From the NCBI GenBank assembly GCA_944324345.1, contig CALUVT010000004.1:180246-244245 (forward strand): DNA of 64,000 nt, in the 5' to 3' direction. The notes under the pieces are model-generated. The model was not told the DNA's origin. It searched no databases and worked only from the letters and a program-made list of their open reading frames with translations. The stretch comes from Candidatus Gastranaerophilales bacterium (GTDB taxonomy: Bacteria > Cyanobacteriota > Vampirovibrionia > Gastranaerophilales > Gastranaerophilaceae). Made by a program: the position numbers and the translations under genes. Below are positions 41,716 to 50,518 of the stretch, one piece after another. Numbering within the stretch: the stretch's first letter is position 1; each line of letters starts with the position of its first letter.

Positions 41716-43683
41716 CTACACACTTGTAGACAAAGAAGGTGCAATGGATATAAACTGGCGTACAAGATCAGAATCCCAAAGTTTTCCGGCACCATCTTTC
41801 AATATACTGCAAGCTTTTTCAACACTCATTCCCTTGCGGTAAGGCCTGTCAGAAATCAACGCGTGGAATGTATCTGCAACAGCTACAATTCTTGCAGCAA
41901 GAGGAATATTTTCTCCCTTTAAGTTTTCAGGATAACCACTTCCATCAACATGTTCATGGTGATATTTTACAATCGGAATTAAATCACGCAAAGCATCATT
42001 TGGTGCAAGAACTTTTTCAGCTCCTATAACGGGATGTTGTTTCATTATTTCCCATTCTTCGCCTTCCAATTTACCGGGTTTTTTAAGAACATTTTCAGGA
42101 ATACCGATTTTGCCTACATCATGGAGAAGAGCTCCGAGTTTTATTCTTTGAACTTCGTCTTCCGGTAGGTTTATAGCTCTTGCCAAAGCTTCTGAATATC
42201 TTGAAACAGAAGTCGAATGACCTTTGGTATAAGGATCTTTTGCATCAATTGCACTTGCAAGAGAGTTTGCAAGCTCCATCAAGTGGTTGTGAGATACTAT
42301 TTGCTCATTATTGAACTTATGTAAAAGTTCCTCTCCAAAATCTATACCTAATTGAGAATGACGTTTTGCAACAACTTCTGCAAATGAATTCAAAGCTTCA
42401 TCATCCCAGAAATTGTAATCAGCAGAACTGATTATGGCTGACATACCTTCTTTATATCCCTTTGCTTGAGATATATACATCGCCTGTTCTGCCAAAATCA
42501 AAAGTTTTTCCTGATCTTTGCTACACTCAGGATACGTAGCAATACCTACAGAAACCTTTACAGGCCCGACATCATCTACAAAACAGCAAGATAAGCAATA
42601 TGTAATATACTCTGCTAAATACTTTGCATCAGCTGTACTTGTTTCAGGAAGAATTATTGCAATCTCATCTCCGCCATATCTGCCTGCTTTATCTGTACTT
42701 CTTATATTTTGTTTTACTTTTTCGGCAAGAAGTTTAATAACTTCATCACCCTTTGCATGGCCAAGTTCTCTGTTAATTTTCGAAATATTATTAACATCAA
42801 GCATTATAATGGAAAGATCAGATTCATTTTCAGATGCTTTCTTTAATTCTACACTCAATATTTCCTGGAAACCTCTGTGTGTATACAAACCCGTAAGTGT
42901 ATCAGTATTAGCATACTTATTAGTCTGTTCTAAAAGTTCCATGTTTTGCATAAACAGAGCACAATAATTTGCAATAAATGAAAATAATCCGATATGATTT
43001 TCTAGGGAATCTTTCCCTATAATCATAACACCGTTGCACCCGTTTATTGAATGCAAGGGAAATATATATGCAGAAGATGCCTGCAAATATGGAATATTCA
43101 AAAATTTATTGTTCTCCTGATAAACTGGAACCCCACTTTTATAGCATTGAATTATAGGATTTGAATCATCGGAAAGCATCAGTTTTGAAGAATAAGTACT
43201 CCCAAACGAATTAAAAAGTTTTATATTAAGACATTTTGACTGCTCATGAACAACTCCAAAGGCTGTAAACACACTGTTAATCTTTTCTAAGAACAACTCA
43301 TGCACTGCCGTAAAAAGTTCATGAACACTTGTTTTCCCCTCAAGTAAAGTGTTTAAACTGTATACAAGTTCGGAATAATCAACAACACGATGAGCACTTG
43401 CTGCAGTATTCATATAACCGGCATACATTCTGTTTGCAGTCTTATTGGTATTGAAATCGTTAATCCTGGCAACTATACTTGATGTCTTAGAAGATATAGG
43501 ATTGGATGTTTTAGGGCTCTCTTTTTGTTCGGATTTAGTTGTTTTGGCAGGATTTAAATTGGTTAAATTCGTTTTATTTAAAGAATTTAGGCGTTTTGAA
43601 AGAGGGTTAGTCGTTCCAGTACTATCCTTTTTCAATACTTTTGATTTTACTTGTTCAGAAACCTTATTTTTATTTTCGTTCAA
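41716..43683 (-). CDS. GAF-GGDEF-HD-GYP c-di-GMP protein
   Basis: A 655-residue protein. Order: Lys/Ser/Asn-rich disordered tail (1-90), GAF-like domain (about 105-250), GGDEF domain with GRYGGDEIAII (about 350), and HD-GYP domain with HDVGKIGIP and HHEHVDGSGYP (about 530-600). The HD-GYP motif set is complete, so hydrolysis of c-di-GMP to GMP is likely; the GGDEF signature has I for F and could be active or regulatory. No membrane helix. It starts at TTG 43681-43683 after AGGTGTAGGT. With the GDEEF protein at 35595 it shows c-di-GMP signalling in the cell. Confidence 0.92.
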   Translation of the reverse strand: MNENKNKVSEQVKSKVLKKDSTGTTNPLSKRLNSLNKTNLTNLNPAKTTKSEQKESPKTSNPISSKTSSIVARINDFNTNKTANRMYAGYMNTAASAHRVVDYSELVYSLNTLLEGKTSVHELFTAVHELFLEKINSVFTAFGVVHEQSKCLNIKLFNSFGSTYSSKLMLSDDSNPIIQCYKSGVPVYQENNKFLNIPYLQASSAYIFPLHSINGCNGVMIIGKDSLENHIGLFSFIANYCALFMQNMELLEQTNKYANTDTLTGLYTHRGFQEILSVELKKASENESDLSIIMLDVNNISKINRELGHAKGDEVIKLLAEKVKQNIRSTDKAGRYGGDEIAIILPETSTADAKYLAEYITYCLSCCFVDDVGPVKVSVGIATYPECSKDQEKLLILAEQAMYISQAKGYKEGMSAIISSADYNFWDDEALNSFAEVVAKRHSQLGIDFGEELLHKFNNEQIVSHNHLMELANSLASAIDAKDPYTKGHSTSVSRYSEALARAINLPEDEVQRIKLGALLHDVGKIGIPENVLKKPGKLEGEEWEIMKQHPVIGAEKVLAPNDALRDLIPIVKYHHEHVDGSGYPENLKGENIPLAARIVAVADTFHALISDRPYRKGMSVEKACSILKDGAGKLWDSDLVRQFISIAPSLSTSV

Positions 43684-43987
43684 AACCTACACCTGCTAAA
43701 CACTTTTTTATATAAAACGTCTGACAAAGAAATTTTGCCTGATATGACTTGTGAGTTTACATTCCTTAAACTATTTTATTACACTTAACCTGAAAAACAA
43801 TACGCCATTTAGATGGCATAATTACTGTTTAAGAAAACAATATAATCATAAATCCTTTTCACACACAATTTTTACTACATAGGTAGTATAACTCACTTGA
43901 GATATTTTTTCAAGCCATGTTTCAATAATGTTTACATTCCATTTTTAAAATTAATATGTTTGTCTAATCTTGTTATTACTGTTCAGC
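43684..43987. other. 304-base intergenic region with two palindromes
   Basis: AT-rich and non-coding. GCCAT-TTAG-ATGGC at 43804-43817 and TACTAC-ATAG-GTAGTA at 43873-43888 are perfect inverted repeats of the size of operators. They lie upstream of the GGDEF/HD-GYP gene. Confidence 0.5.
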
Positions 43988-44524
43988 TCAGAACCACTGT
44001 AAAAGAGGTCTTATCTCTCCGCATTCAAGTTCATATCTTTCTGCTTCCGGGCTGCGTAAAATCGCGTTTATATTAAACCGTTCTCTTATGGGATCTTGAA
44101 TAAAAACTTCTCCTGTTTCCCGATCAAAAACTTTACTGTAATTTAGCCCTATATTTACACAATACGGAAGTTTAATCTTATTTTCATCCTCGTCATACCA
44201 AGCAAGGCCATGAGTTCTGCACACTATTCCTCGATATTTATATACAGAACACAAACGGTTAATTAAAAAAGGGCATTGGTAATACTTTGGATTTTCTGAT
44301 TTCAAGCGTTTTATATTATCTCTTATTTGCTTCTTTAATTCAGGAGAAAGCTTAAGATAACCGGACATCAAATATTCCGCTTCCAAACGGGAAAACGGAT
44401 ATTCTCCTACTTCGCAACAGTAAGAACATCCCATTTTGCATTTTACATATTCACATTGTTCTTCAAAATATTTGTCCAAACGTTTATCAAATTTTTCAAG
44501 AAACTTTTCATATCTGGTAAGCAT
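43988..44524 (-). CDS. YkgJ-family cysteine cluster protein
   Basis: A 178-residue protein of the Zn/Fe-chelating CxxCxxCC family: CKMGCSYCCEVG near 30 with KYRGIVCRTHG and YQCPFLINRLCSVY later. The eight conserved cysteines bind a metal; family function is unknown, though some act in flagellin or lipid modification. Its ATG overlaps the stop of the ArnT-like glycosyltransferase gene by one base (TAATG), so it is co-translated and may help in the same envelope process. Confidence 0.87.
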   Translation of the reverse strand: MLTRYEKFLEKFDKRLDKYFEEQCEYVKCKMGCSYCCEVGEYPFSRLEAEYLMSGYLKLSPELKKQIRDNIKRLKSENPKYYQCPFLINRLCSVYKYRGIVCRTHGLAWYDEDENKIKLPYCVNIGLNYSKVFDRETGEVFIQDPIRERFNINAILRSPEAERYELECGEIRPLLQWF

Positions 44525-46179
44525 TATCTCACCTTTATTAAAGAATATTTCCTTCCATCTAAAATTACATCAAAATCCAATGTTTCATCAACCTTTGGCA
44601 TTTTGCGTTCTCTTACGATGACAACAACATCTTTATCATCAAGCATTTGACCAAATTTAGCCATTTCTTTCTTATCATCTTGAGAAATGAAAAATACCTT
44701 ACCGCCATAGTAATAAAGTGCGGAATATTTGCGTTCATCATTCAAGACAACAAGTTTTTTGTTGTTTTCTTTAGCGTATTTGGCAAATTTCATCAAATCA
44801 TTTTGCCCAAATTCATAATCCATATTATAAAATAATTTTGTTCCAAAAGCCGAAGTAATCAGTACCAAAAGAACGTAACAAGCAAACACGCCAATTTTAT
44901 TTTTTCTTACTGCACATAAGATACTTGAAATACCAAAAGTAAGAACAAGAACAATGCAAAACCACTTTATAATCAAAATATCAGCATACATTTGAGCCGG
45001 CAGAAAATATTCCATAAAACAAGCAACAATTCCAGAGAAAATACAAATTCCGCCCAATATATAGACAGAAAGATTTACTGATTTTTGATACTTGTTTTTG
45101 AACATATAGTCTTCCCAAAGGAAACCCAAAATACAAGCTGTAAAAAAGTAAACCGGTAAAATATATGTGATAAGCTTTGTACTTGAAGATGAGAAAAATA
45201 ACATAGTTACAACAAATGCTATCACATTGAAATAAAGAAATTTATGCTGATCATCCAAATTATCCAGTGAAAATTTTTGTAAATTTGAAAGTTTTGCAAT
45301 CCCTGCGGCTATAGCGGAGAAAATCCAAGGCACCAGTCCCCACAAAATAGTAATGATGTAAAAGTAAAAAGGTTGTTCCCTATCAATCTGACTTGAAGAG
45401 AAAAATCTGTTAATATGGTGTTTCATAATATATTCGTTAAAAAACAAAGGATCATGTATCTTGAACATAACTAAATGCCAAGGAATAACAATCAAAAAGA
45501 ATAACAAAAAACCGGGTAAAATGTATTGTAATTTGAAATTTTGTTTAAATGTTTTGTTAACGATTGTCACAAAAAACATCACTGCAAAAGGCACGATAAA
45601 ACCCGGAAGACCTTTTGCCATAACAGCTAATCCTGAGAAAATGTAAAAAAGCCACCAGAAATATTTTTTATTTTTATCTTCCACAAACTGTGTCAAAAGC
45701 CCAAACATTGTGGAAAAACCAATACAAGTCGTAACAACAATATCTAAAATTGCAAACTTTGCAAGCATAACAAATTCCAAAGTTGAACCTAAAATTATTG
45801 CAGAAATGAGCCCATATCTTTTGGAAACAATTTTTTTCCCGACAAAATAAATCAAAAACACGGACAACGAACCGTAAAGTGCAACCGGAAAACGTGCGGT
45901 AAATTCGTTAACTTTACCCCCAAACAAAGCAAAGGATAAGCACTCACCCCAAAAATAAAGCGGTGGTTTTTCAAAGAAATAATCTCCGTTCAGATAAAGA
46001 GTCAAAAAATCTTTGCTATGAAACATATCGCGAGCCATAGCAACATAACGAGTTTCGTCAACATCCATAAGTGCGTAATTCCCGATGTTAAAGAAAAACA
46101 TAAAATAGCAAAATACTGCTAAACCAAGTAAAATAAATAATTCTTTATGTTTTTTTATAAAATTTATCAGATTTTCCAT
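44524..46179 (-). CDS. ArnT/PMT-like polyprenyl-linked glycosyltransferase (GT39/GT83)
   Basis: Membrane GT-C enzyme of 551 residues with about 11 to 12 helices. The first loop has the GT-C catalytic aspartate and signature MDVDETRYVAMARDM, then FFEKPPLYFWGE, typical of ArnT-type lipid A or protein glycosyltransferases. A soluble C-terminal domain of about 100 residues follows. It should move a sugar from an undecaprenyl-phosphate donor to an envelope acceptor. GAGGTG lies 8 bases upstream of the ATG. The family 2 glycosyltransferase at 21761 could make the donor. Operon with the YkgJ-type gene. Confidence 0.9.
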   Translation of the reverse strand: MENLINFIKKHKELFILLGLAVFCYFMFFFNIGNYALMDVDETRYVAMARDMFHSKDFLTLYLNGDYFFEKPPLYFWGECLSFALFGGKVNEFTARFPVALYGSLSVFLIYFVGKKIVSKRYGLISAIILGSTLEFVMLAKFAILDIVVTTCIGFSTMFGLLTQFVEDKNKKYFWWLFYIFSGLAVMAKGLPGFIVPFAVMFFVTIVNKTFKQNFKLQYILPGFLLFFLIVIPWHLVMFKIHDPLFFNEYIMKHHINRFFSSSQIDREQPFYFYIITILWGLVPWIFSAIAAGIAKLSNLQKFSLDNLDDQHKFLYFNVIAFVVTMLFFSSSSTKLITYILPVYFFTACILGFLWEDYMFKNKYQKSVNLSVYILGGICIFSGIVACFMEYFLPAQMYADILIIKWFCIVLVLTFGISSILCAVRKNKIGVFACYVLLVLITSAFGTKLFYNMDYEFGQNDLMKFAKYAKENNKKLVVLNDERKYSALYYYGGKVFFISQDDKKEMAKFGQMLDDKDVVVIVRERKMPKVDETLDFDVILDGRKYSLIKVR

Positions 46180-46261
46180 ATAATTAGCACCTCTTCAAAA
46201 TTACACTCAAATATATTACCATAAATAATTTAAAACACTTGAAATTAAAAAAAAAATAACT

Positions 46262-46274
46262 TAAAATATTTTTT
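46262..46274 (+). promoter_or_regulatory. Near-leaderless promoter, TAAAAT-N7-ATG
   Basis: TAAAAT at 46262-46267, seven bases, ATG 46275. AT-rich surroundings make the box less certain. Confidence 0.4.
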
Positions 46275-46850
46275 ATGATAGAAAGAGCTAAAAGAGAACT
46301 TGATAAATTATTACAAGGTAACAAAAATTTTGTAAACGGCACTTTGACAGCCAAAAATATGTCTATGGAAACTTTAAAAAAGTTTGCATTTCATCAAGAG
46401 CCTTATGCCTGCGTTTTAACATGCTCTGACAGTCGTGTTGCTCCTGAAATAATTTTTGACTGCGGAATTGGGGAAATTTTTGTTGTAAGAGTTGCAGGAA
46501 TGACAACGGGGCCTAACGTTTTAGAAAGTGTTGAATATGCCGTTAAAAAGCTTCATGTACCTTTGCTAATATTGTTGGGACACGATGATTGCGGGGTTAT
46601 GAAATATGCAAAAGAGCATTACCCTGAACCTATGAAGGATTTTTCATCCATTTTAAAATGTGTATATCCTGTTTTGGACAAAAAAGAAGACATTAACTGC
46701 CACAATTTTTTCGCTCAAGAACATACAAAGTGGGTAAATGATTACTTAATGAAGCATTCCGTAATAATTAATGAAGCAGTTAAAAATGGGGATTTAGAAA
46801 TCGTTAACTGCCATTTTGACCATTCAACGGGGCTTGTAAATCTCATATAA
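46275..46850 (+). CDS. Beta-class carbonic anhydrase
   Basis: Interconverts CO2 and bicarbonate. The 191-residue zinc enzyme has CSDSR at 50-54 (zinc Cys 50, Asp 52 with Arg 54) and HDDC at 103-106 (zinc His 103 and Cys 106). The segment VVRVAGMTTGPNVLESVEYAV is the usual beta-CA core. Single gene; a short AT-rich hairpin at 46851-46878 may terminate it. Confidence 0.95.
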   Translation: MIERAKRELDKLLQGNKNFVNGTLTAKNMSMETLKKFAFHQEPYACVLTCSDSRVAPEIIFDCGIGEIFVVRVAGMTTGPNVLESVEYAVKKLHVPLLILLGHDDCGVMKYAKEHYPEPMKDFSSILKCVYPVLDKKEDINCHNFFAQEHTKWVNDYLMKHSVIINEAVKNGDLEIVNCHFDHSTGLVNLI

Positions 46851-46876
46851 AAAATTATTCTTTTTACATAATTTTT

Positions 46877-47158
46877 TTAATTGCAGGAGTAGTCATCTCC
46901 CCAAAGTTTGTCGTATTTTTCTTGATTTTTTTCGTGGTAACGAAGAGAGGTTCTCCTATTTATATTTTTGATATCCCTGTTAATTTGCTTTGCAATTAAA
47001 ATCATACTGTCACGATTTTTTTTGTACTTAAATTTATTTTTTAGCTCATTAATTTTCTTTTGGATAATCCCGCTTTTCAATATTGAAATTACTGCAGCAG
47101 TCATAATACCCGTTATTGCAATTACTTTTAAAACTTTTATTAATCTGTCTTCATTCAT
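46877..47158 (-). CDS. Small membrane-anchored protein, unknown
   Basis: A 93-residue protein with one hydrophobic helix at about 9-27 (VLKVIAITGIMTAAVISIL) and a long, strongly basic cytoplasmic helix afterwards (KKINELKNKFKYKKNRDS). GGAG precedes the ATG. No family recognised. It may be a peripheral membrane or envelope-linked factor. Confidence 0.6.
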   Translation of the reverse strand: MNEDRLIKVLKVIAITGIMTAAVISILKSGIIQKKINELKNKFKYKKNRDSMILIAKQINRDIKNINRRTSLRYHEKNQEKYDKLWGDDYSCN

Positions 47159-47210
47159 ATAATTCTCCGTAAATTTTATTTTTCTATCTGATTAGTTATT
47201 AAAAAATATT

Positions 47211-48545
47211 CTATTTTTCCAAAGCGTAAGCAAAAAGTTCTCCGACTCTTTTGTTATATTCTCTGCCATCATCTTTTGCAAACAAGTTTTCCCAATGACT
47301 TAGAGCACTGTTATCAGTCGAATACGAAGGATTGGTCATCATGAGATGATGAGTATTTGTATCTTGACGTAAGGGAAAGATATCATCCATCTGCATAAAA
47401 CTCGGGAGTTTGTCACTTGCCAAAATATAACCGAAAAGTCCGGTATTAATACGATTTAATTTTTGTTCATAGGAAAGTCCGCCTTCGTTATTGTCATTAG
47501 AAATTTCAACACCGGGGGCATAAACCCTTGAATATTTTAATTGTTCTGACAAATTTTTTACCGCTTCAAAATTATCACCCGTAATAAAATCTGTTCCTGC
47601 ATTTAAACCCATATTAATGTATCTTTGGAAATCATCCGTACTTTTTTCACCGACAAAACTTATATTAGTTTTGCCTGAACGTTTTCTGATTTCATAAAGA
47701 ATATACTGCATTTGCCCGTATTCGGGTAATGCCCCTACTCCAGTATAATTCTCCATATCATAACCGCCTATATGTTTTGCAGAATCAATAAACATACATT
47801 CAAACCCCAATTTCATCAATTTTACACATTCGTTTATATAAAGTTCAACATGTTCAGGATTGCCCCAATCAAAAGTTACATCTTCGCCATTAATCTTTGC
47901 AACTTTCATCTGATCAGCAGAAATTACATGCCTGAAACCTGCTTTTATCCCTCTAAAATGTGCTAAATCAACAAATGCTTTCAACTGTTCTTCAGGAGAA
48001 ATTTTGTCTACAATTGAATAGTCAATAATATTATCGCTATAGCTTGTGTTTAAACGCAAACCATAAATAGAATTTTCTTCAAAAGCTCCTTTTACGTATG
48101 CATCTCCATAAATATTTTGCCATATTTGAGAAAGAATTATACAGTTAGCAAAACTTTTTGCAGAAGGCGGAATTGCAGGTAAAAGCTTTATGCAGCTTAA
48201 AATCCCTTTGCACGTGCATCCGTCTGACATATAAGCGATTGCCCTGTCATTTATTTCTATATAATTTGCACACCTCCCCCAATTATCACCATAATTTGGG
48301 GTTTGCATATTATCTGGAAAGATATCATAAAATACCCCTCCCTCTGAAAGAGTAACTATTATTTCAACCGCATCCTTTAAAGAAAGCCTTAAAAGATCCG
48401 ATGGAACAATATTCCCTAACCAACGTTTATTAAAAGCATTGCCTATCCCATGGAAGGCAATATAGTTGGAATAAGTATTTCTCTCAAGTTTTGTGTCTTC
48501 TTTTAGTGCATTTAATAATTTATTTACGCTATTACATTGATTCAT
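47211..48545 (-). CDS. GH13-like TIM-barrel protein, possible alpha-amylase relative
   Basis: A 444-residue protein. The middle resembles the GH13 beta/alpha barrel: GFRHVISADQM, then FDWGNPEHVELYINECVKLMKLGFECMFIDSAKHIGG, which recalls the beta-4 motif with the catalytic Asp (here D in MFIDSAKH), and NISFVGEKSTDD as the beta-5 Glu region. The N-terminal third is not typical. No signal peptide. Substrate unknown; a cytoplasmic role in sugar metabolism is a guess. The start codon is followed by MNQCNSV; no clear ribosome-binding site. Confidence 0.6.
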   Translation of the reverse strand: MNQCNSVNKLLNALKEDTKLERNTYSNYIAFHGIGNAFNKRWLGNIVPSDLLRLSLKDAVEIIVTLSEGGVFYDIFPDNMQTPNYGDNWGRCANYIEINDRAIAYMSDGCTCKGILSCIKLLPAIPPSAKSFANCIILSQIWQNIYGDAYVKGAFEENSIYGLRLNTSYSDNIIDYSIVDKISPEEQLKAFVDLAHFRGIKAGFRHVISADQMKVAKINGEDVTFDWGNPEHVELYINECVKLMKLGFECMFIDSAKHIGGYDMENYTGVGALPEYGQMQYILYEIRKRSGKTNISFVGEKSTDDFQRYINMGLNAGTDFITGDNFEAVKNLSEQLKYSRVYAPGVEISNDNNEGGLSYEQKLNRINTGLFGYILASDKLPSFMQMDDIFPLRQDTNTHHLMMTNPSYSTDNSALSHWENLFAKDDGREYNKRVGELFAYALEK

Positions 48546-48612
48546 AACATAAATATTTATAAATAATTAAAAAATATTTTTCATTCTCTGAAAAGACAAT
48601 AAAAAAAAGAAA

Positions 48613-49227
48613 TTATAAACCACCGTTCATTCTTGACAAAGGTTCTTTTTTATCTGCAGGAATCATTAACATACCGCTTCTTGGATGCTCAGGGTCAGAT
48701 ACCATTCCAATTTTGTCAACATATATAGGTCTTGCTTCCGGCATGGAATTAAGTTTGATATTCCCTACACACTGTGCTTCATCACTTCTTCTCTGAGCGA
48801 TTTGTAATGCTCTAACAGCTAATCCCTTATAATGGTCTAATCCTTTTTTATAAAAAGGTGTATTAGGATTTGAGTAATTGAATAAATCATCTAAATAAAC
48901 GTGGCTTGGATCTTCTTCATACAGAAATGCCTCATAATCAAAGAATTTATTGATTTTTAAACTAAATTCTCCAATAATTTCATCTTTATCATTCTTAAAT
49001 AAATATTTTTCCAAACCGCTATCGAAATTCTTGAATACACCAACAAATTCTTCACAGTCCTTGCTTACATTTTTCAAGCTCACATGACCAATAAAACCTT
49101 GAGGCATCATTCCGATATTCATATGAGTAAGTCTTTGAATACCTTGAAAAGATGTTTGTTTTGGTTTTGGCTTACAAGTATAAACGGGGTAGTTGTATGA
49201 ATAATTATTCTGGATTTTTGTTATCAT
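48613..49227 (-). CDS. Lineage-specific protein with N-terminal SFQG motif
   Basis: A 204-residue protein. The first 30 residues are a disordered, basic stretch (NYSYNYPVYTCKPKPKQTSFQGIQRL) with the SFQG motif I associate with many Gastranaerophilales proteins. Later residues (EEFVGVFKNFDSG, EIIGEFSLKIN, GLAVRALQIAQRRSDEAQCVGNIKL) could be a divergent acetyltransferase fold, with GMVSDPEHPRSGMLMI near the end. No catalytic motif is firm. A weak TAGAAT-N5-ATG promoter lies upstream. Confidence 0.55.
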   Translation of the reverse strand: MITKIQNNYSYNYPVYTCKPKPKQTSFQGIQRLTHMNIGMMPQGFIGHVSLKNVSKDCEEFVGVFKNFDSGLEKYLFKNDKDEIIGEFSLKINKFFDYEAFLYEEDPSHVYLDDLFNYSNPNTPFYKKGLDHYKGLAVRALQIAQRRSDEAQCVGNIKLNSMPEARPIYVDKIGMVSDPEHPRSGMLMIPADKKEPLSRMNGGL

Positions 49228-49350
49228 AGCAAATTCTATAATGAAACTGAATTTTAATAATTGCCGAAAAATAAAAAAAATATTAACAAAAGTTTATAAA
49301 AATATTTTTAGTGCTAAACTTAAGTTATACAAAAGAAAGGGAGTACAGAT

Positions 49351-49860
49351 ATGATAAATGAAAAGTTAGAAAAAGCTTTTAACGTACAAATTAATAAAGA
49401 ATTTTATTCAGAATACTTGTATCTTTCTATGCAAGCATATTTTGAAAGACTAAATCTTAAAGGATTTGTAAATTGGATGTCAGTTCAAGTTCAAGAAGAA
49501 AGAGCTCATGCTATGGGAATGTTTGACTACTTGAACCAAAGAGGCGGAAATGTTCAGTTGGAAGCTATTGAAAAACCGCAAACAGATTGGAAATCTCCTC
49601 TTGATGTTTTTGAACAAGTTCTAAAACATGAAGAATATGTAACATCTTCCATCAACGAACTTATGGACGTTGCAGAAGAAACAAAAGATCGTGCCGCAAT
49701 GTCTTTCTTAAACTGGTATCTAAAAGAACAAGTTGAAGAAGAAGATAACGTAGGCAATGTCCTTGCAACATTAAAACTCATAGGAGATGACAAAAAGGCA
49801 TTATTAATGCTTGATAAAGACCTTGCAACAAGAACATTCGTTGCTCCTGTTATCGGCTAA
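49351..49860 (+). CDS. ftn: Ferritin
   Basis: Iron storage protein of 169 residues with the four-helix bundle and complete ferroxidase site: E17 (INKEFYSEYLYLSMQ), E50 and H53 (VQEERAHAM), with E94/E127-type residues in HEEYVTSSI and KEQVEEED. AAGGGAG lies about 8 bases before the ATG. The gene is close to a metal-dependent regulator (51642). It is followed 27 bases later by an acetyltransferase gene. Confidence 0.96.
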   Translation: MINEKLEKAFNVQINKEFYSEYLYLSMQAYFERLNLKGFVNWMSVQVQEERAHAMGMFDYLNQRGGNVQLEAIEKPQTDWKSPLDVFEQVLKHEEYVTSSINELMDVAEETKDRAAMSFLNWYLKEQVEEEDNVGNVLATLKLIGDDKKALLMLDKDLATRTFVAPVIG

Positions 49861-49887
49861 TTTTTTCAAAAGAGAGTTTTTAAATTT

Positions 49888-50358
49888 ATGATAACATTTG
49901 AAAAAGTAAGTGATATAAAAGAATTGGCAAGCCTGGCATTATCAATTTGGCATGAATACTGGACTTGCCTTCTTTCACCGGAACAAATAGATTATATGGT
50001 GGAAAATTTTCAATCTGAAAAAGCAATAAAAGAACAAATTGAAAATGAAAATTACACGTATTATTTTATCAAATCTGATAATGAAAATGCCGGATATTTT
50101 GGAATTTCAGATAAAGGAGACTTTCTTTTTCTCTCAAAAATCTATATAAGAAAAGAATTCAGACATAAGGGTATTGGAACAAAGGCGTTTGATAAAATTA
50201 AAGAACTGGCCTTGGGCAAACCCATAAGATTAACTGTTAATAAGCACAATACAAATTCAATTAACGCATACAAAAAATGGGGCTTTAAAACAATTGATGC
50301 AGTTGTAACAGATATAGGTTCAGGATTTGTAATGGACGATTATATTATGGAAATATAA
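49888..50358 (+). CDS. GNAT-family acetyltransferase
   Basis: A 156-residue GNAT enzyme: acetyl-CoA site KIYIRKEFRHKGIGTKAFDKI (R-x-x-G-x-G/A) near 95, and C-terminal VNKHNTNSINAYKKWGFK near 128. N-terminal FEKVSDIKELASLALSIWHEYW is common in small-substrate members. Acceptor unknown. Likely co-transcribed with the ferritin gene. Confidence 0.88.
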   Translation: MITFEKVSDIKELASLALSIWHEYWTCLLSPEQIDYMVENFQSEKAIKEQIENENYTYYFIKSDNENAGYFGISDKGDFLFLSKIYIRKEFRHKGIGTKAFDKIKELALGKPIRLTVNKHNTNSINAYKKWGFKTIDAVVTDIGSGFVMDDYIMEI

Positions 50359-50421
50359 TCTCATTCCTTATACTTAACTTTTATATTTTGAAACTTATTA
50401 TGTTTGAAAATTTAGATAAAG

Positions 50422-50453
50422 AAAAAGCCCTTGTAAAATAACAAAGGCTTTTT
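50422..50453. terminator. Terminator between convergent genes
   Basis: AAAAAGCCCTTGT and ACAAAGGCTTTTT pair with one C-A mismatch that becomes G-U on the minus strand. Runs of A and T on both sides. Confidence 0.8.
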
Positions 50454-50518
50454 GTATAAGAAGGTGTGTAGAAAAATGCTTTTTAGTTTCTGTTTGTATA
50501 TACGATAAGGCTTCGTTT

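Noticed and set aside
49300-49325. TTTAGTGCTAAA upstream of the ferritin gene as a DtxR-type site
   Set aside because: The centre has two bases instead of one between the half sites, and the outer positions do not match the consensus.
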